Assembly (NCBI GenBank): GCA_937959115.1
Contig: CALGAW010000045.1
Coordinates: 56,454-120,453, forward strand
From: an uncultured Saprospiraceae bacterium
GTDB taxonomy: Bacteria; Bacteroidota; Bacteroidia; Chitinophagales; Saprospiraceae
DNA: 64,000 nt
Direction: 5' to 3'
Shown: positions 36,201 to 43,900 of the stretch, piece by piece
Position numbering within the stretch: position 1 is the first letter of the stretch
Layout: every line of letters starts with the position of its first letter
Notes under the pieces: generated by a model
What the model saw: the letters and a program-made list of their open reading frames with translations, nothing else
Database searches by the model: none
What the model was told of the DNA's origin: nothing
Translations under genes and position numbers: made by a program

Positions 36201-37238
36201 GTTTCTTTTAATGCAAGGGCAAGTACAAATCGAACGATTGAGTTTAAAGTTGGGCTAAATTCAGCGCCTTATACTACGCTTACTGGTGGAACAGTTAATC
36301 TGACCACTACCATGCAGACCTTCACTTATAATTTTACCATGGTTGAAGCGGATCTTCCTGCTTGTGTTTTTGAATTTCAACTAGGCGGAAACACTGGTGA
36401 TGTCATCATTTCCGAAACGAGCTTAATTGATGATGCTTGTAACTTAGGTTGCCCACCAGCAGGCACTCCTTGTGATGATAACAACCCTAACACTACCAAC
36501 GACAGCAGTGATGGCAGTTGCGGGTGTGTTGGTGAGCCTTGTCTTGATCTAGACATTACGGTTGTCTTAGAAGGCTGTTATGACCCTCAAGCGGCGAGTA
36601 TGACAACAGATCTAAATGGATTAAGGAAATTGTTGCCTGGGATGACTGAAAACCCTACAGCAAATGGACAACCGTACACTGGTACTCCTTGGAACTATAG
36701 TGGAACAGAAGGTCAAGGCTGGTCAGACGCGGATTACAACCCGAATGCAGTGGACTGGGTACTCGTATCTCTTCGCACGGATATCGCGAAATCTACTGAG
36801 GTGTATCAAGCAGCTGGTTTACTCTTAAAAGACGGTACGATTGAGTGGACGGATAACTGTAGGCTGTTTGGTTTAAGCGGAGCTTATTATGTTGTTGTCG
36901 AGCACCGTAATCATATGGCTGTAATGAGTCCAAGTCCAGTGGTTGTACAAAACGACGCAATCACTTATAACTTTACTAGTGCGAACTCTTACATGGGTGG
37001 TGGATCTGGCCAAAAGCCAATTAATGGTACTTGGGTCATGCATACTGGCGACATTGATCAGCTAATGGATGTACAGAGTTACGATATTAATGTCAATGAT
37101 CGGATTTACTATGAGCAAGAAAACGGAATATTCAACCAATACCTAAATTCTGATTTGGACCTTGATGGTGATGTGAATGGTGGTGACCGAATCCTATGGT
37201 TTTATAACAATGGGGTTTTTAGCAGTATTCCCAAGTAG
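33276..37238 (+). CDS. Secreted glycoside hydrolase family 9 glucanase, multidomain
   Basis: A 1,320-residue exported beta-glucanase. Order: signal peptide (1-21), an Ig-like cellulase-N domain (about 25-130), a GH9 catalytic domain (about 133-615) with GGWWDAGDF (195-203; Asp199 and Asp202 as base/nucleophile pair), the HYFHGVNPLG motif (508-517) and the acid Glu602 in WEITEPAIYYQA. Then come Cys-rich linkers of CDDxxPxTxND type, and two CBM-like jelly-roll units (about 712-850 and 917-1055, starting LLINNSFDNG and LLIDNSFDTG). The C-terminus (about 1090-1320) has the LVLEGCYDP/VDWVLVSLRT module shared with the peptidase at 54196, ending in dockerin-like LDLDGDVNGGDR. It hydrolyses beta-1,4-glucans, probably at the surface. 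No type IX tail of the usual form is seen. Confidence 0.92.
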   Translation: MSKSILVTPLVVLISIVYGFAQPAAPMSDFIMVDQFGYLENATKTAVISNPQVGFNSGSSFAPGNTYELRNWNNGSVIYSGQLQIWNGGATHNQSGDKGWWFNFSSIKAPGQYYVYDPTNNVRSPQFEIGNNVYQNVLKQAGRTFFYNRCNSPKQLPYAEANWTDGADFLNDQQDGNCRYVFAKNDASTEKDLTGGWWDAGDFNKYVTFADRAVHDLLWAYESNPTIFTDNWNIPESGNGIPDLIDELKWEFDWLLKMNNADGSTHLKMGSQDYNDNTSVPPSTNTDPRYYGPTCSSASIAAAGMFAHGARVFSAFPSLSNYAQTLENRAIQSWNYSQQFINNNTFETACDNGEIISGDADWNAAAQRESAYKAAVYLYAITGGNNYNQYIIANTGSMPQIANTYWDPYAIQVSDALLFYTTLSNANQTTANAILSSAQSDAAGNGSNFYGFDNSDLYRAFMPDWAYHWGSSTPKSAIGTINGSLIRYGINTSAHVSYQERANHMLHYFHGVNPLGITYLTNMYNYGAERCANEMYHGWFNDGTPWDNALTSQYGPAPGYVPGGPNASFGVPSISPPSGQPQQKSYLDYNTGYPDNSWEITEPAIYYQASYIRLLANVTPLLNCPTAGTPCDDNDPNTTNDVQDGNCQCKGTCLAAGTVCDDNDPNTENDVQDGQCNCAGSCIPAGTPCDDGNPTTINDQQDGQCNCVGTATTCELLINNSFDNGTAPWYEYGCTPTVTNGEISLSGITGANPWDAGFFQGDLLLEQNKTYTASFVARASTNRTIYFKVGINTPPYTSYVGEVLNLTPTFQTFTYTFTMPDPDLSTSIFEFQVGGNTADVIIAGTSLKDDGCTVACLPAGTACDDNNPYTQNDVEDGNCGCLGTCLPAGTACDDGNPNTNNDVHDGQCNCAGTLTTCELLIDNSFDTGNGPWYEWGCTQTIANGEVTLAGSGGTNTWDAGFFQGNLLIEQNHSYSVSFNARASTNRTIEFKVGLNSAPYTTLTGGTVNLTTTMQTFTYNFTMVEADLPACVFEFQLGGNTGDVIISETSLIDDACNLGCPPAGTPCDDNNPNTTNDSSDGSCGCVGEPCLDLDITVVLEGCYDPQAASMTTDLNGLRKLLPGMTENPTANGQPYTGTPWNYSGTEGQGWSDADYNPNAVDWVLVSLRTDIAKSTEVYQAAGLLLKDGTIEWTDNCRLFGLSGAYYVVVEHRNHMAVMSPSPVVVQNDAITYNFTSANSYMGGGSGQKPINGTWVMHTGDIDQLMDVQSYDINVNDRIYYEQENGIFNQYLNSDLDLDGDVNGGDRILWFYNNGVFSSIPK

Positions 37239-37343
37239 AGCATACTCTTGAACTTTCTAGCTATTTGGAAGTGGATATCTATGAAACGGAAGCATCGAAG
37301 ACCGAAGACCATACGATAGCATTGTAAAATGCAACATGAATTA

Positions 37344-37371
37344 GCCTAGAGTGCAAACTCTGGGCTTTTTT
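37344..37371 (+). terminator. Intrinsic terminator downstream of the GH9 gene
   Basis: GCCTAGAGT (37344-37352) and ACTCTGGGC (37357-37365) pair with one wobble, closed by a GCAA (GNRA) tetraloop, and are followed by six Ts. The right arm and the T-run belong to a 50-bp sequence that recurs at 40647-40696. Confidence 0.8.
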
Positions 37372-37399
37372 GAGTACCAATTAAGTGATTCAGCTAAGC
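37350..37399 (+). repeat. 50-bp direct repeat, copy 1
   Basis: This segment starts inside the terminator hairpin and ends ten bases before the SDR stop. It matches 40647-40696 in the same orientation at 46 of 50 positions (counted by eye). The two copies bracket the four-gene redox cassette. Confidence 0.75.
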
Positions 37400-37414
37400 A
37401 TAAAAAGCTTAGCT
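37392..37414 (-). terminator. Possible terminator of the leftward redox operon
   Basis: AGCTAAGC (37392-37399) and GCTTAGCT (37407-37414) form a perfect 8-bp hairpin with a 7-nt loop that overlaps the SDR stop codon. No clear T-run follows on the minus strand, so termination efficiency is uncertain. Confidence 0.4.
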
Positions 37415-38206
37415 TAGAATTTTAGTTGTGAGTGATATAAGGTTTTCAATTATCTGGTTGTCGTAAGCATCAAGATGTGCTTTTCCAAAACCACCATTGT
37501 CATTATCAAAGTACTGGCCACTGTTATTGTTGTAAGATACATTAGTCGCTAGATCGATGATAATGTCAGCTCCTTTATCTGCTGGTGACCAAAACCTTCC
37601 ATACGCTTCTTTCACCATTTTAGTATTCAACAATGAGCCTGGATTGAGAGCAATGGTCACAACTTCTGGATTATGTTCCGCCAAGTAAAAGCTCCAAAGT
37701 AATATTGCTAACTTACTTTGCGCATAGGCTTCATTATGAGATAGGTTACTGTTTTTTTCAAAGGATGAGGTGGATACACTTGCTTGAGCAGCCGAGCTCA
37801 GGTTGATAATACGAGGACTGTCACCCTTTTTCAAAAGCGGCAATAAAGCATTTGTCAATTCAAAAGGGGCAAGGTAATTAACAACAATTCTGCTGTCTAT
37901 ACCATTTGGAGCAATTGTGTGCGCTGTTTTGAATATACCAGCATTATTGACAAGTACATCTATAGAAGACTGTTCTTCCTTTATTTTTGCGGCCATGGAT
38001 TTTACGTCTTCGAGTTTAGAGAAATCGGCTACGTATCCAGCTATCTTTTGATTGTTTGTAGCAGATTTAAGCTCTCCCAATACCTTAGACAATTTTTCGG
38101 GATTCCGACCATGCAGGATAAGTTGATGACCACTTTGAGCTAGTTTAGCAGCTGCAAGTTTGCCTATGCCATCTGTACTTCCTGTTATCATAATTGTTTT
38201 GTTCAT
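37409..38206 (-). CDS. Short-chain dehydrogenase/reductase
   Basis: A 265-residue classical-type SDR using NAD(P)H. Nucleotide-binding TGSTDGIG (8-15), NNAG (87-90), active-site Ser (LSS, 137-138), Tyr161 and Lys165 (YAQSK) are all present. It resembles the retinol-dehydrogenase/WWOX-like group that reduces carbonyls. It is the last gene of a leftward operon with a luciferase-like monooxygenase and a quinone oxidoreductase; its ATG overlaps the monooxygenase stop (ATGA). Confidence 0.9.
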   Translation of the reverse strand: MNKTIMITGSTDGIGKLAAAKLAQSGHQLILHGRNPEKLSKVLGELKSATNNQKIAGYVADFSKLEDVKSMAAKIKEEQSSIDVLVNNAGIFKTAHTIAPNGIDSRIVVNYLAPFELTNALLPLLKKGDSPRIINLSSAAQASVSTSSFEKNSNLSHNEAYAQSKLAILLWSFYLAEHNPEVVTIALNPGSLLNTKMVKEAYGRFWSPADKGADIIIDLATNVSYNNNSGQYFDNDNGGFGKAHLDAYDNQIIENLISLTTKILS

Positions 38207-39177
38207 GCGTTCTTTTGATTTTGGTGATTATGAAATTGCGGCAGTACTTTTGTGGCCAGTAATTCTAAGGCATCTTCTATTTTACTCTTGTTAAATCTCA
38301 AGTTAAGAGCGATATGGTTGACTCCGATACTTTGCGCACTGTGCAAATATTCTAAGAGAAAATCAGTACCCGTTCTTATTCCTAAATGTATGCCTTGTGG
38401 GTTGAAATCACTTTGCTCCATCAGGTCTAAATATAGCGGTTGCATAAAAGGCTTGCTATAATTATGTGTCTTACTGATCAATTGCCGCCACTCTTTTATT
38501 TTCAATTCTTGCTGATGAAAGTTCTGGGGATAGTACATCCAACCATCCGCATTTTCTGCAATCCATTCTACAGATTGCTGACTATGTCCGGTGACCAACA
38601 TGGGGATTTTAGGTCCGTATGGTTTCGGGAGAATATCAATAGAACCATTTAATTTACCATATTGGTTGTTTTCCAAAATAGGAAAGTCTTCTTCTGCTGC
38701 TCGCATGTAAGCATATGAATGCCTGAATGAATTACCTCTGTTCCCATAATCCATACCTGTTCCTGGATATTCTTCGGCTCTATCACCAGAAGCGATGCCT
38801 AATATGACCCTGCCTTTAGACAAGTGATCTATAGTGTTAATAGATTTAGCAACATGTACAGGGTGATGAAGTGGCAGTGCTATACTAGAGATGCCTAACG
38901 AGATCTGTTCTGTCTGTCCTGCTAAAAACCCTAGATAGGTGAATGGGTCGTAAGTCTGACCCGCATCACCAAAAGTAGGCACGTGCAAAGGTACATCCCG
39001 CAACCATAATGCTTTGAATCCTAACTGATCTATGAGCTTGGCCCGTTCTATATGGTATTCCATTTTAGGTATAGCGCCATTGGAATAATTCTCGATGGGA
39101 ACAACGATTCCAATGCTTAACTCCCCATACTTAAAGGTGTTATTGTAGCCAATATTAATTGTCTGAAACTGATTCAT
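38203..39177 (-). CDS. Luciferase-like flavin monooxygenase
   Basis: A 324-residue member of the bacterial luciferase-like (LLM, TIM-barrel) flavoenzymes. Visible signatures: LSIGIVVPIEN at the start, ERAKLIDQLGFKALWLRDVP, LGISSIALPLHHPVHVAKS, and GRVILGIASGDRAEEYPG; these belong to the FMN- or F420-dependent class. The substrate is unknown. Genomic neighbours (SDR, quinone oxidoreductase, HxlR regulator) suggest detoxification of a small electrophile or quinone. Confidence 0.9.
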   Translation of the reverse strand: MNQFQTINIGYNNTFKYGELSIGIVVPIENYSNGAIPKMEYHIERAKLIDQLGFKALWLRDVPLHVPTFGDAGQTYDPFTYLGFLAGQTEQISLGISSIALPLHHPVHVAKSINTIDHLSKGRVILGIASGDRAEEYPGTGMDYGNRGNSFRHSYAYMRAAEEDFPILENNQYGKLNGSIDILPKPYGPKIPMLVTGHSQQSVEWIAENADGWMYYPQNFHQQELKIKEWRQLISKTHNYSKPFMQPLYLDLMEQSDFNPQGIHLGIRTGTDFLLEYLHSAQSIGVNHIALNLRFNKSKIEDALELLATKVLPQFHNHQNQKNA

Positions 39178-39182
39178 AAAAA

Positions 39183-40172
39183 TTATGAATTTTCTACAAC
39201 GACTTTACCTATACATTTTTTACTTTCTAAATGTGCATGTGCTTCATTAGCATCATCCAAAGAAAACTTTTTATCATCCACCACTGGAGTTAGATTACCT
39301 GCTTCTATAACTTTTGCTACTTTCCCAAGGATATGTGCATGTTGTTTTCTATTATGATTATGTAACATAGGGATGAGCATAAACACGACATGAAGTGATA
39401 ATCCTTTAAAGTGAGCAAGTGATAGATCCAATTCTAATAGGGACACTGTAGTTGCTACATGACCATTAAGCTTTGTTGCATTAAATGAATTAATCAGATT
39501 AGGCCCACCTACAGAATCATATACGACATCAAATCCTTTGCCATCAGTATGTTTTTGTACATAGTCCTCTACAGTCTCCGTTTTATAATTGATTGGCGTA
39601 GCTCCTAGTTTTTCTATAAGTGCCATTTGCTTTTCGCCTCCTCCTGTAGAGTAAACTTCTGCGCCCATATCTTTAGCTAACTGTAAGGCCACATGTCCTA
39701 CGCCACCAGAACCGCCATGTACAAGTACCTTTTGACCTGACTTGACCCCTGCTCTGACTAAACCTTCGTAAGCTGTTATCGCTACCAATGGTAAGGCTGC
39801 GGCTTCTCTCATGGAAATGTTTTTTGGCTTAAGAGCAACGAGATCAATATCTGCAGCTATGTACTCCGCTAAGGTTCCAGGTAGATCTGCCAATCCTCCT
39901 GCACAGCCATATACTTCATCTCCGACGTTAAGGTTTGTAACATTGCTGCCTACTGCTTCTATCGTACCTGCAAAATCCATCCCTAACAATGCAGGAGCAG
40001 CGGGTGAGAGTGGAAGATTTGGTCCCATATTACGGATCATAGTGTCTACGGTGTTAACGCTTGAAGCAGCTATTTTCACCAATACTTCATTCGCTTTAGC
40101 TACAGGTTTATCAATTTGTTTGGATTCAAATTTGGCATTTTCACCGTATTGGGTGATGATCATTGCTTTCAT
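39183..40172 (-). CDS. Zinc-independent quinone oxidoreductase (MDR family)
   Basis: A 329-residue medium-chain dehydrogenase/reductase of the zeta-crystallin type. The N-terminal GroES-like fold carries LLGMDFAGTIEAVG (62-75), and the Rossmann domain has GGSGGVG (153-159). The structural zinc Cys cluster of alcohol dehydrogenases is missing, as in NADPH:quinone reductases. It is the first gene of the leftward operon and faces the HxlR-type regulator across a 107-bp shared promoter region. Confidence 0.9.
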   Translation of the reverse strand: MKAMIITQYGENAKFESKQIDKPVAKANEVLVKIAASSVNTVDTMIRNMGPNLPLSPAAPALLGMDFAGTIEAVGSNVTNLNVGDEVYGCAGGLADLPGTLAEYIAADIDLVALKPKNISMREAAALPLVAITAYEGLVRAGVKSGQKVLVHGGSGGVGHVALQLAKDMGAEVYSTGGGEKQMALIEKLGATPINYKTETVEDYVQKHTDGKGFDVVYDSVGGPNLINSFNATKLNGHVATTVSLLELDLSLAHFKGLSLHVVFMLIPMLHNHNRKQHAHILGKVAKVIEAGNLTPVVDDKKFSLDDANEAHAHLESKKCIGKVVVENS

Positions 40173-40210
40173 ACTTTCATTAAATTTTATTACTATCTTA
40201 TTTATAGGTA

Positions 40211-40241
40211 CAAACTTAATTATAGTTTTTTATTTTTGCAA
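40211..40241 (-). promoter_or_regulatory. Promoter of the quinone oxidoreductase operon
   Basis: On the minus strand TTG (40241-40239) and TAAGTTTG (40218-40211) are separated by 20 nt, matching the Bacteroidetes -33/-7 consensus; the -7 box ends 38 nt from the gene's ATG. Confidence 0.5.
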
Positions 40242-40259
40242 TAACGGTCAAAAAGTATA
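40221..40259 (+). promoter_or_regulatory. Candidate HxlR operator (imperfect inverted repeat)
   Basis: TATAGTTTTTTA (40221-40232) and TCAAAAAGTATA (40248-40259) are imperfect inverted repeats (10 of 12) spanning the shared promoter region. The left arm overlaps the spacer of the leftward promoter. The sequence TATTTTTG at 40231-40238 is a possible rightward -7 box for the regulator gene. Divergent HxlR genes commonly repress the oxidoreductase operon opposite them. Confidence 0.45.
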
Positions 40260-40279
40260 GTATAAAATTTAATAGATAT

Positions 40280-40615
40280 ATGCATAAATTTAACGGAAAA
40301 GAATACCCTTGTTGTGCAAGTTTGACAATGGGAATTATAGGAGGAAAATGGAAAACAGTTATTCTGTATCACCTAATTCCAGGTAAAAAAAGATATAATG
40401 AACTTCGCAAAGCAATGCCTACTGTAACAGAGCGGACACTAAGTTTACAACTTAAGACTTTAGAATCAGATGGAGTAGTTAAGCGAAAAGTTTATACTTC
40501 AAAACCACCATTAAAAGTTGAATATTCCTTGACTGAATTCGGAATGACATTAGTTCCTCTAATTCAAGCAATTGCAGATTGGGGTGACTCCGTAGTTTTA
40601 AATCAAGGAAAGTGA
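40280..40615 (+). CDS. HxlR-family winged-helix regulator
   Basis: A 111-residue DNA-binding protein with the HxlR signature: CCASLTMGIIGGKWKTVIL (Cys11, Cys12 then GGKWK), helix KRYNELRKAMPTVTERTLSL, QLKTLESDGVV and wing YTSKPPLKVEYSLTEFG. HxlR-type proteins such as QorR and HypR sense quinones, aldehydes or hypochlorite through an N-terminal Cys; Cys11/12 here would suit that. It is divergent from the oxidoreductase operon, so repression relieved by electrophile stress is the natural model. Confidence 0.93.
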   Translation: MHKFNGKEYPCCASLTMGIIGGKWKTVILYHLIPGKKRYNELRKAMPTVTERTLSLQLKTLESDGVVKRKVYTSKPPLKVEYSLTEFGMTLVPLIQAIADWGDSVVLNQGK

Positions 40616-40616
40616 G

Positions 40617-40850
40617 TTACGATTTTGCTTTGTGCTTGCTATTTTTAGTGTAAACTCTGGGCTTTTTTGAGTACAAATTAAGAGATTCAACTAAGCTGGA
40701 CTTAACTCCATTTATGAATGCAAGCGCTGCACCTACCACTAATCCAATAGGGAGCCAAGGCAAGTGTAGCCACTTCCACCTTAAGCTATTGTGTAAAACA
40801 ACAAGGATTAAAGTAGGCGAACAAAAAAGTAGATGAATCTTCTTGTCCAT
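40617..40850 (-). pseudogene. Truncated bestrophin-family fragment
   Basis: A 77-codon frame whose first ~50 residues resemble the start of Bacteroidota bestrophin-like anion channels: a hydrophobic stretch LILVVLH, then WKWLHLPWLPIGLVVG and AALAFINGVKSS, which fits the 'GTAVAFxxGFKNN' region. After GVKSS the frame runs into the 50-bp direct repeat and continues with unrelated residues to a stop. The rest of the channel (normally about 280 or more residues) is absent. It is read as the 5' remnant of a gene broken at the repeat; homology is by eye. Confidence 0.5.
40647..40696 (+). repeat. 50-bp direct repeat, copy 2
   Basis: It matches 37350-37399 in the same orientation with four differences. 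It begins 31 bp after the HxlR stop. The left arm of the terminator hairpin is not preserved upstream, so here the sequence is only half a terminator. Confidence 0.75.
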
Positions 40851-40940
40851 CTAAGTGTCTAGGAAGCAAGGAGTGGCATCTATAACACTCACACAGTAGT
40901 CGCCTTGACTTAAACCGGAAAGGTCTTGCGGTCTTCTCAT
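40851..40940 (-). pseudogene. SprB-repeat gene fragment
   Basis: The short frame reads MRRPQDLSGLSQGDYCVSVI then DATPCFLDT and stops. It matches QNLSGLAPGDYCVSATDATG of the neighbouring SprB-repeat protein. At DNA level 40855-40933 corresponds to 41293-41370 with roughly 80-85% identity by eye. It is a decayed duplicate of the last SprB unit, ending directly before the bestrophin fragment. Confidence 0.65.
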
Positions 40941-40997
40941 CCTTTTAAAAGTCGGATAATTCATTAGAAATATGAAATATATTACTCGAACGCTCTC

Positions 40998-43900
40998 TTA
41001 CTTCGCAACTACAAGCTTCTTGACCAACTGCTGCTCTCCGATTGTTAACTTTACAAAATAAATTCCACTAGAGAAATCATTCAATTCTAAGGAGACTTGC
41101 TTAGTACGTATATCCGAATACTCTAGGAGAATCTGTCCTAAACTACCCATGACTTGCACCGTAAACAAATCATTCGTTTCGAGATCAACCTCCAAGGTGA
41201 CAAGAGATGAGGCAGGATTAGGAAAAAGCGAAAACTGATTCGTGCCTTCTAGATCGACTACAGCACTCATTCCAGGCAATACAGTGTAGCATGTGTCTAG
41301 GAAGCAACCAGTGGCATCTGTAGCACTCACACAGTAGTCGCCTGGAGCCAAACCAGAAAGGTTTTGGGTCATTGCGCCATTGTCCCATACAAAAGTATAG
41401 GGGCCTGTTCCGCCAGAAGTCGTAAGCACGATAGATCCATCATTTTCAGCAGGTAACGTCTCATCTGTAACTGTTCCTGAGACATAAATAGCCGTAGGCT
41501 CAGTCAATTGAATCGTTTGACTTAAAACTGAGCATCCAATCGCGTCTATAATGGTACAGGTGTAGTTCCCGAAAGGTAAACCAAAAACATCTTCTGTTGT
41601 ATCCCCATTATTCCAGATGTAGGTATATGGAGGCAACCCTCCAGATAACGTAAGGTCAATACTACCATCATTCAATCCATTGCAGGAAATATTCATGCTT
41701 GAATAAGTGACAAGCATAGATGGAGAGGCTTGAATAATATCTAGAGGACCAAACTCTTGAGTACAGCCATTCGAGTCTGTAACGGTAAGGAAATAGGAAC
41801 CAGCAGATAGTCCCTTTGGATCTTCATCTGTTGAACCGTCTGACCAGAGGAAAGTAAATGGAGGCAATCCACCCACCGCAGTAAGATCGATACTACCATC
41901 TGCTGCCATACTGCAGCTTTCATGGAAAATAGAGTCAACTTGAATGGCGATTGAGCTTTGCAATGCGCCAATACCAATTGGATCTTCTACTGTCACACAT
42001 CCATTCGAATCTGTTATGAGTAAACTGTAAGAACCACTTGGTAAACCAAAAATGTCTTCTGTAGTTGCTCCATTTGACCAGAGGTACGTGAATGGTGGTG
42101 ATCCTCCCGATATCGTAATATCAATACTGCCGTCTTGTGCGACTGGACAGCTTGTATACTGTATAGAGTCTACTTGTAGAACAAGAGTGTTAGGAATTGT
42201 TCCTACTACGATTGGACCAACAATTGAGAAACAACCGTTTAGGTCTGTTATGGTTAAATCATAGGAGCCACTTGTTAGTCCAGAAATGTCCTCTGTAGAT
42301 TCTCCATTTGACCAATCAAAAGAGTAAGGAGCTATACCTCCAGTTGCAGTAACCTGGATTACTCCATCAGAAGTGTTTGGACAAGATTCTTGGATTACGG
42401 TATCTATTTGAGTTGTGATGATTTCTGGATATCCTAATTTCACGACCCAAAAATCTTCATATCCCTTGTTTGCGGATACATCTCCATTAGTAGAAGCCGA
42501 TGTACCAGCAAGAACGAGTCCGCCATCATTTGTGAAATCAATTGCAGATGCAACGTCAAACGAACTTCCACCGAAGGTTTTTTGCCAGATTAAATTCCCA
42601 GTTGCATCAATTTTAAACACCCAATAATCTAAACCACCCTGATTCATTGTTACATCTCCATTGATTGAATTGGAATAAGCGGAAATCAAGTATTCACCAT
42701 CTGGAGTTGCTCGAATACCAGTTGCACCCTCATTCCCACTCCCTCCGTATGTTTTTTCCCATTCGATAGCTCCTAGGTTGTTTAACTTAACAACCCAACA
42801 GTCCCTACCTCCATAGTTGTAGGAGACATCTCCATTGTGAGAAGATGTTTCACCAATAACAATAAATCCACCATCTGGAGTGGCAAGGATATCTGTGGCT
42901 GAGTCATAACCTGAACCTCCTAAACATTTCTTCCAACCAGGACCTCCAGGTCCTATGATCTTTACCAGCCAGATGTCTATTCCACCATGATTTCCGGATA
43001 CATCTCCATCGTTTGATTCAGTCCAACCTGCTGCAATGATATCACCACTGTTCAATTCAGCCACAGCGGTGGCTTGTTCATTGTTAGATCCACCAATAGA
43101 GGTTCCCCAAACCTGAACACCAGCACTGTTCAACCGATAAAGCGTAAATAAATCATAGTAGTCATAATAATTCCCAAGTTGTGATTGCGCATAGTACCCT
43201 GCTACCAAAAAACCTCCGCTTGCAGTTTCAACAACTTTATGTGCTCCGCCATTATAATCGCCACTTAGGGTATGTTGCCAAACGATGTTTCCAAAAGCAT
43301 CCAGCTTAATGGTATGTCCGTCACTATCTCCTGGAAAAAAGGTATACTCTACTCGTTTCCCTGTAACAATATATCCTCCATCACTTGTTTGTTGAATAGA
43401 TCGTGCCTCATCATTTAGGCCACCATTGTAGCATTGTTGCCATTCCAAATTCCCAATCGCATCTAGCTTTATGATCCAATAATCGAGTTGGCTGCTATGG
43501 CACGTCACATCTCCATCCAAAGAATTTGTGGTACCAGCAACGATATAACCACCATCCTGTGTTTGTTGAATGGCAGAAGCGTAATCTAGACTGCTTCCCC
43601 CGTAAGATTGCTCCCATTGAATGAGGGTAGGTGGTGAACTAGGGACAATCACGGTGTTGCTCGTGATTTGACAACCTCCATTATCAATAATGGTTGCTGT
43701 ATAGTTTCCAGCTGGTAGATTAGATAGGACTGTGTTGGTCGATCCGTTAGACCACAAGTAGGTATATGGAGGTACACCATCGCTAACGGTGAGGTTGATG
43801 CTACCATCTGACGAGGAAATACAGGTTAATGTTGTTTTCGACACAGTACTTGTCAAAACTGAGGAAGACACGGTGACTGGTCCTAAATTAGTGATACATC

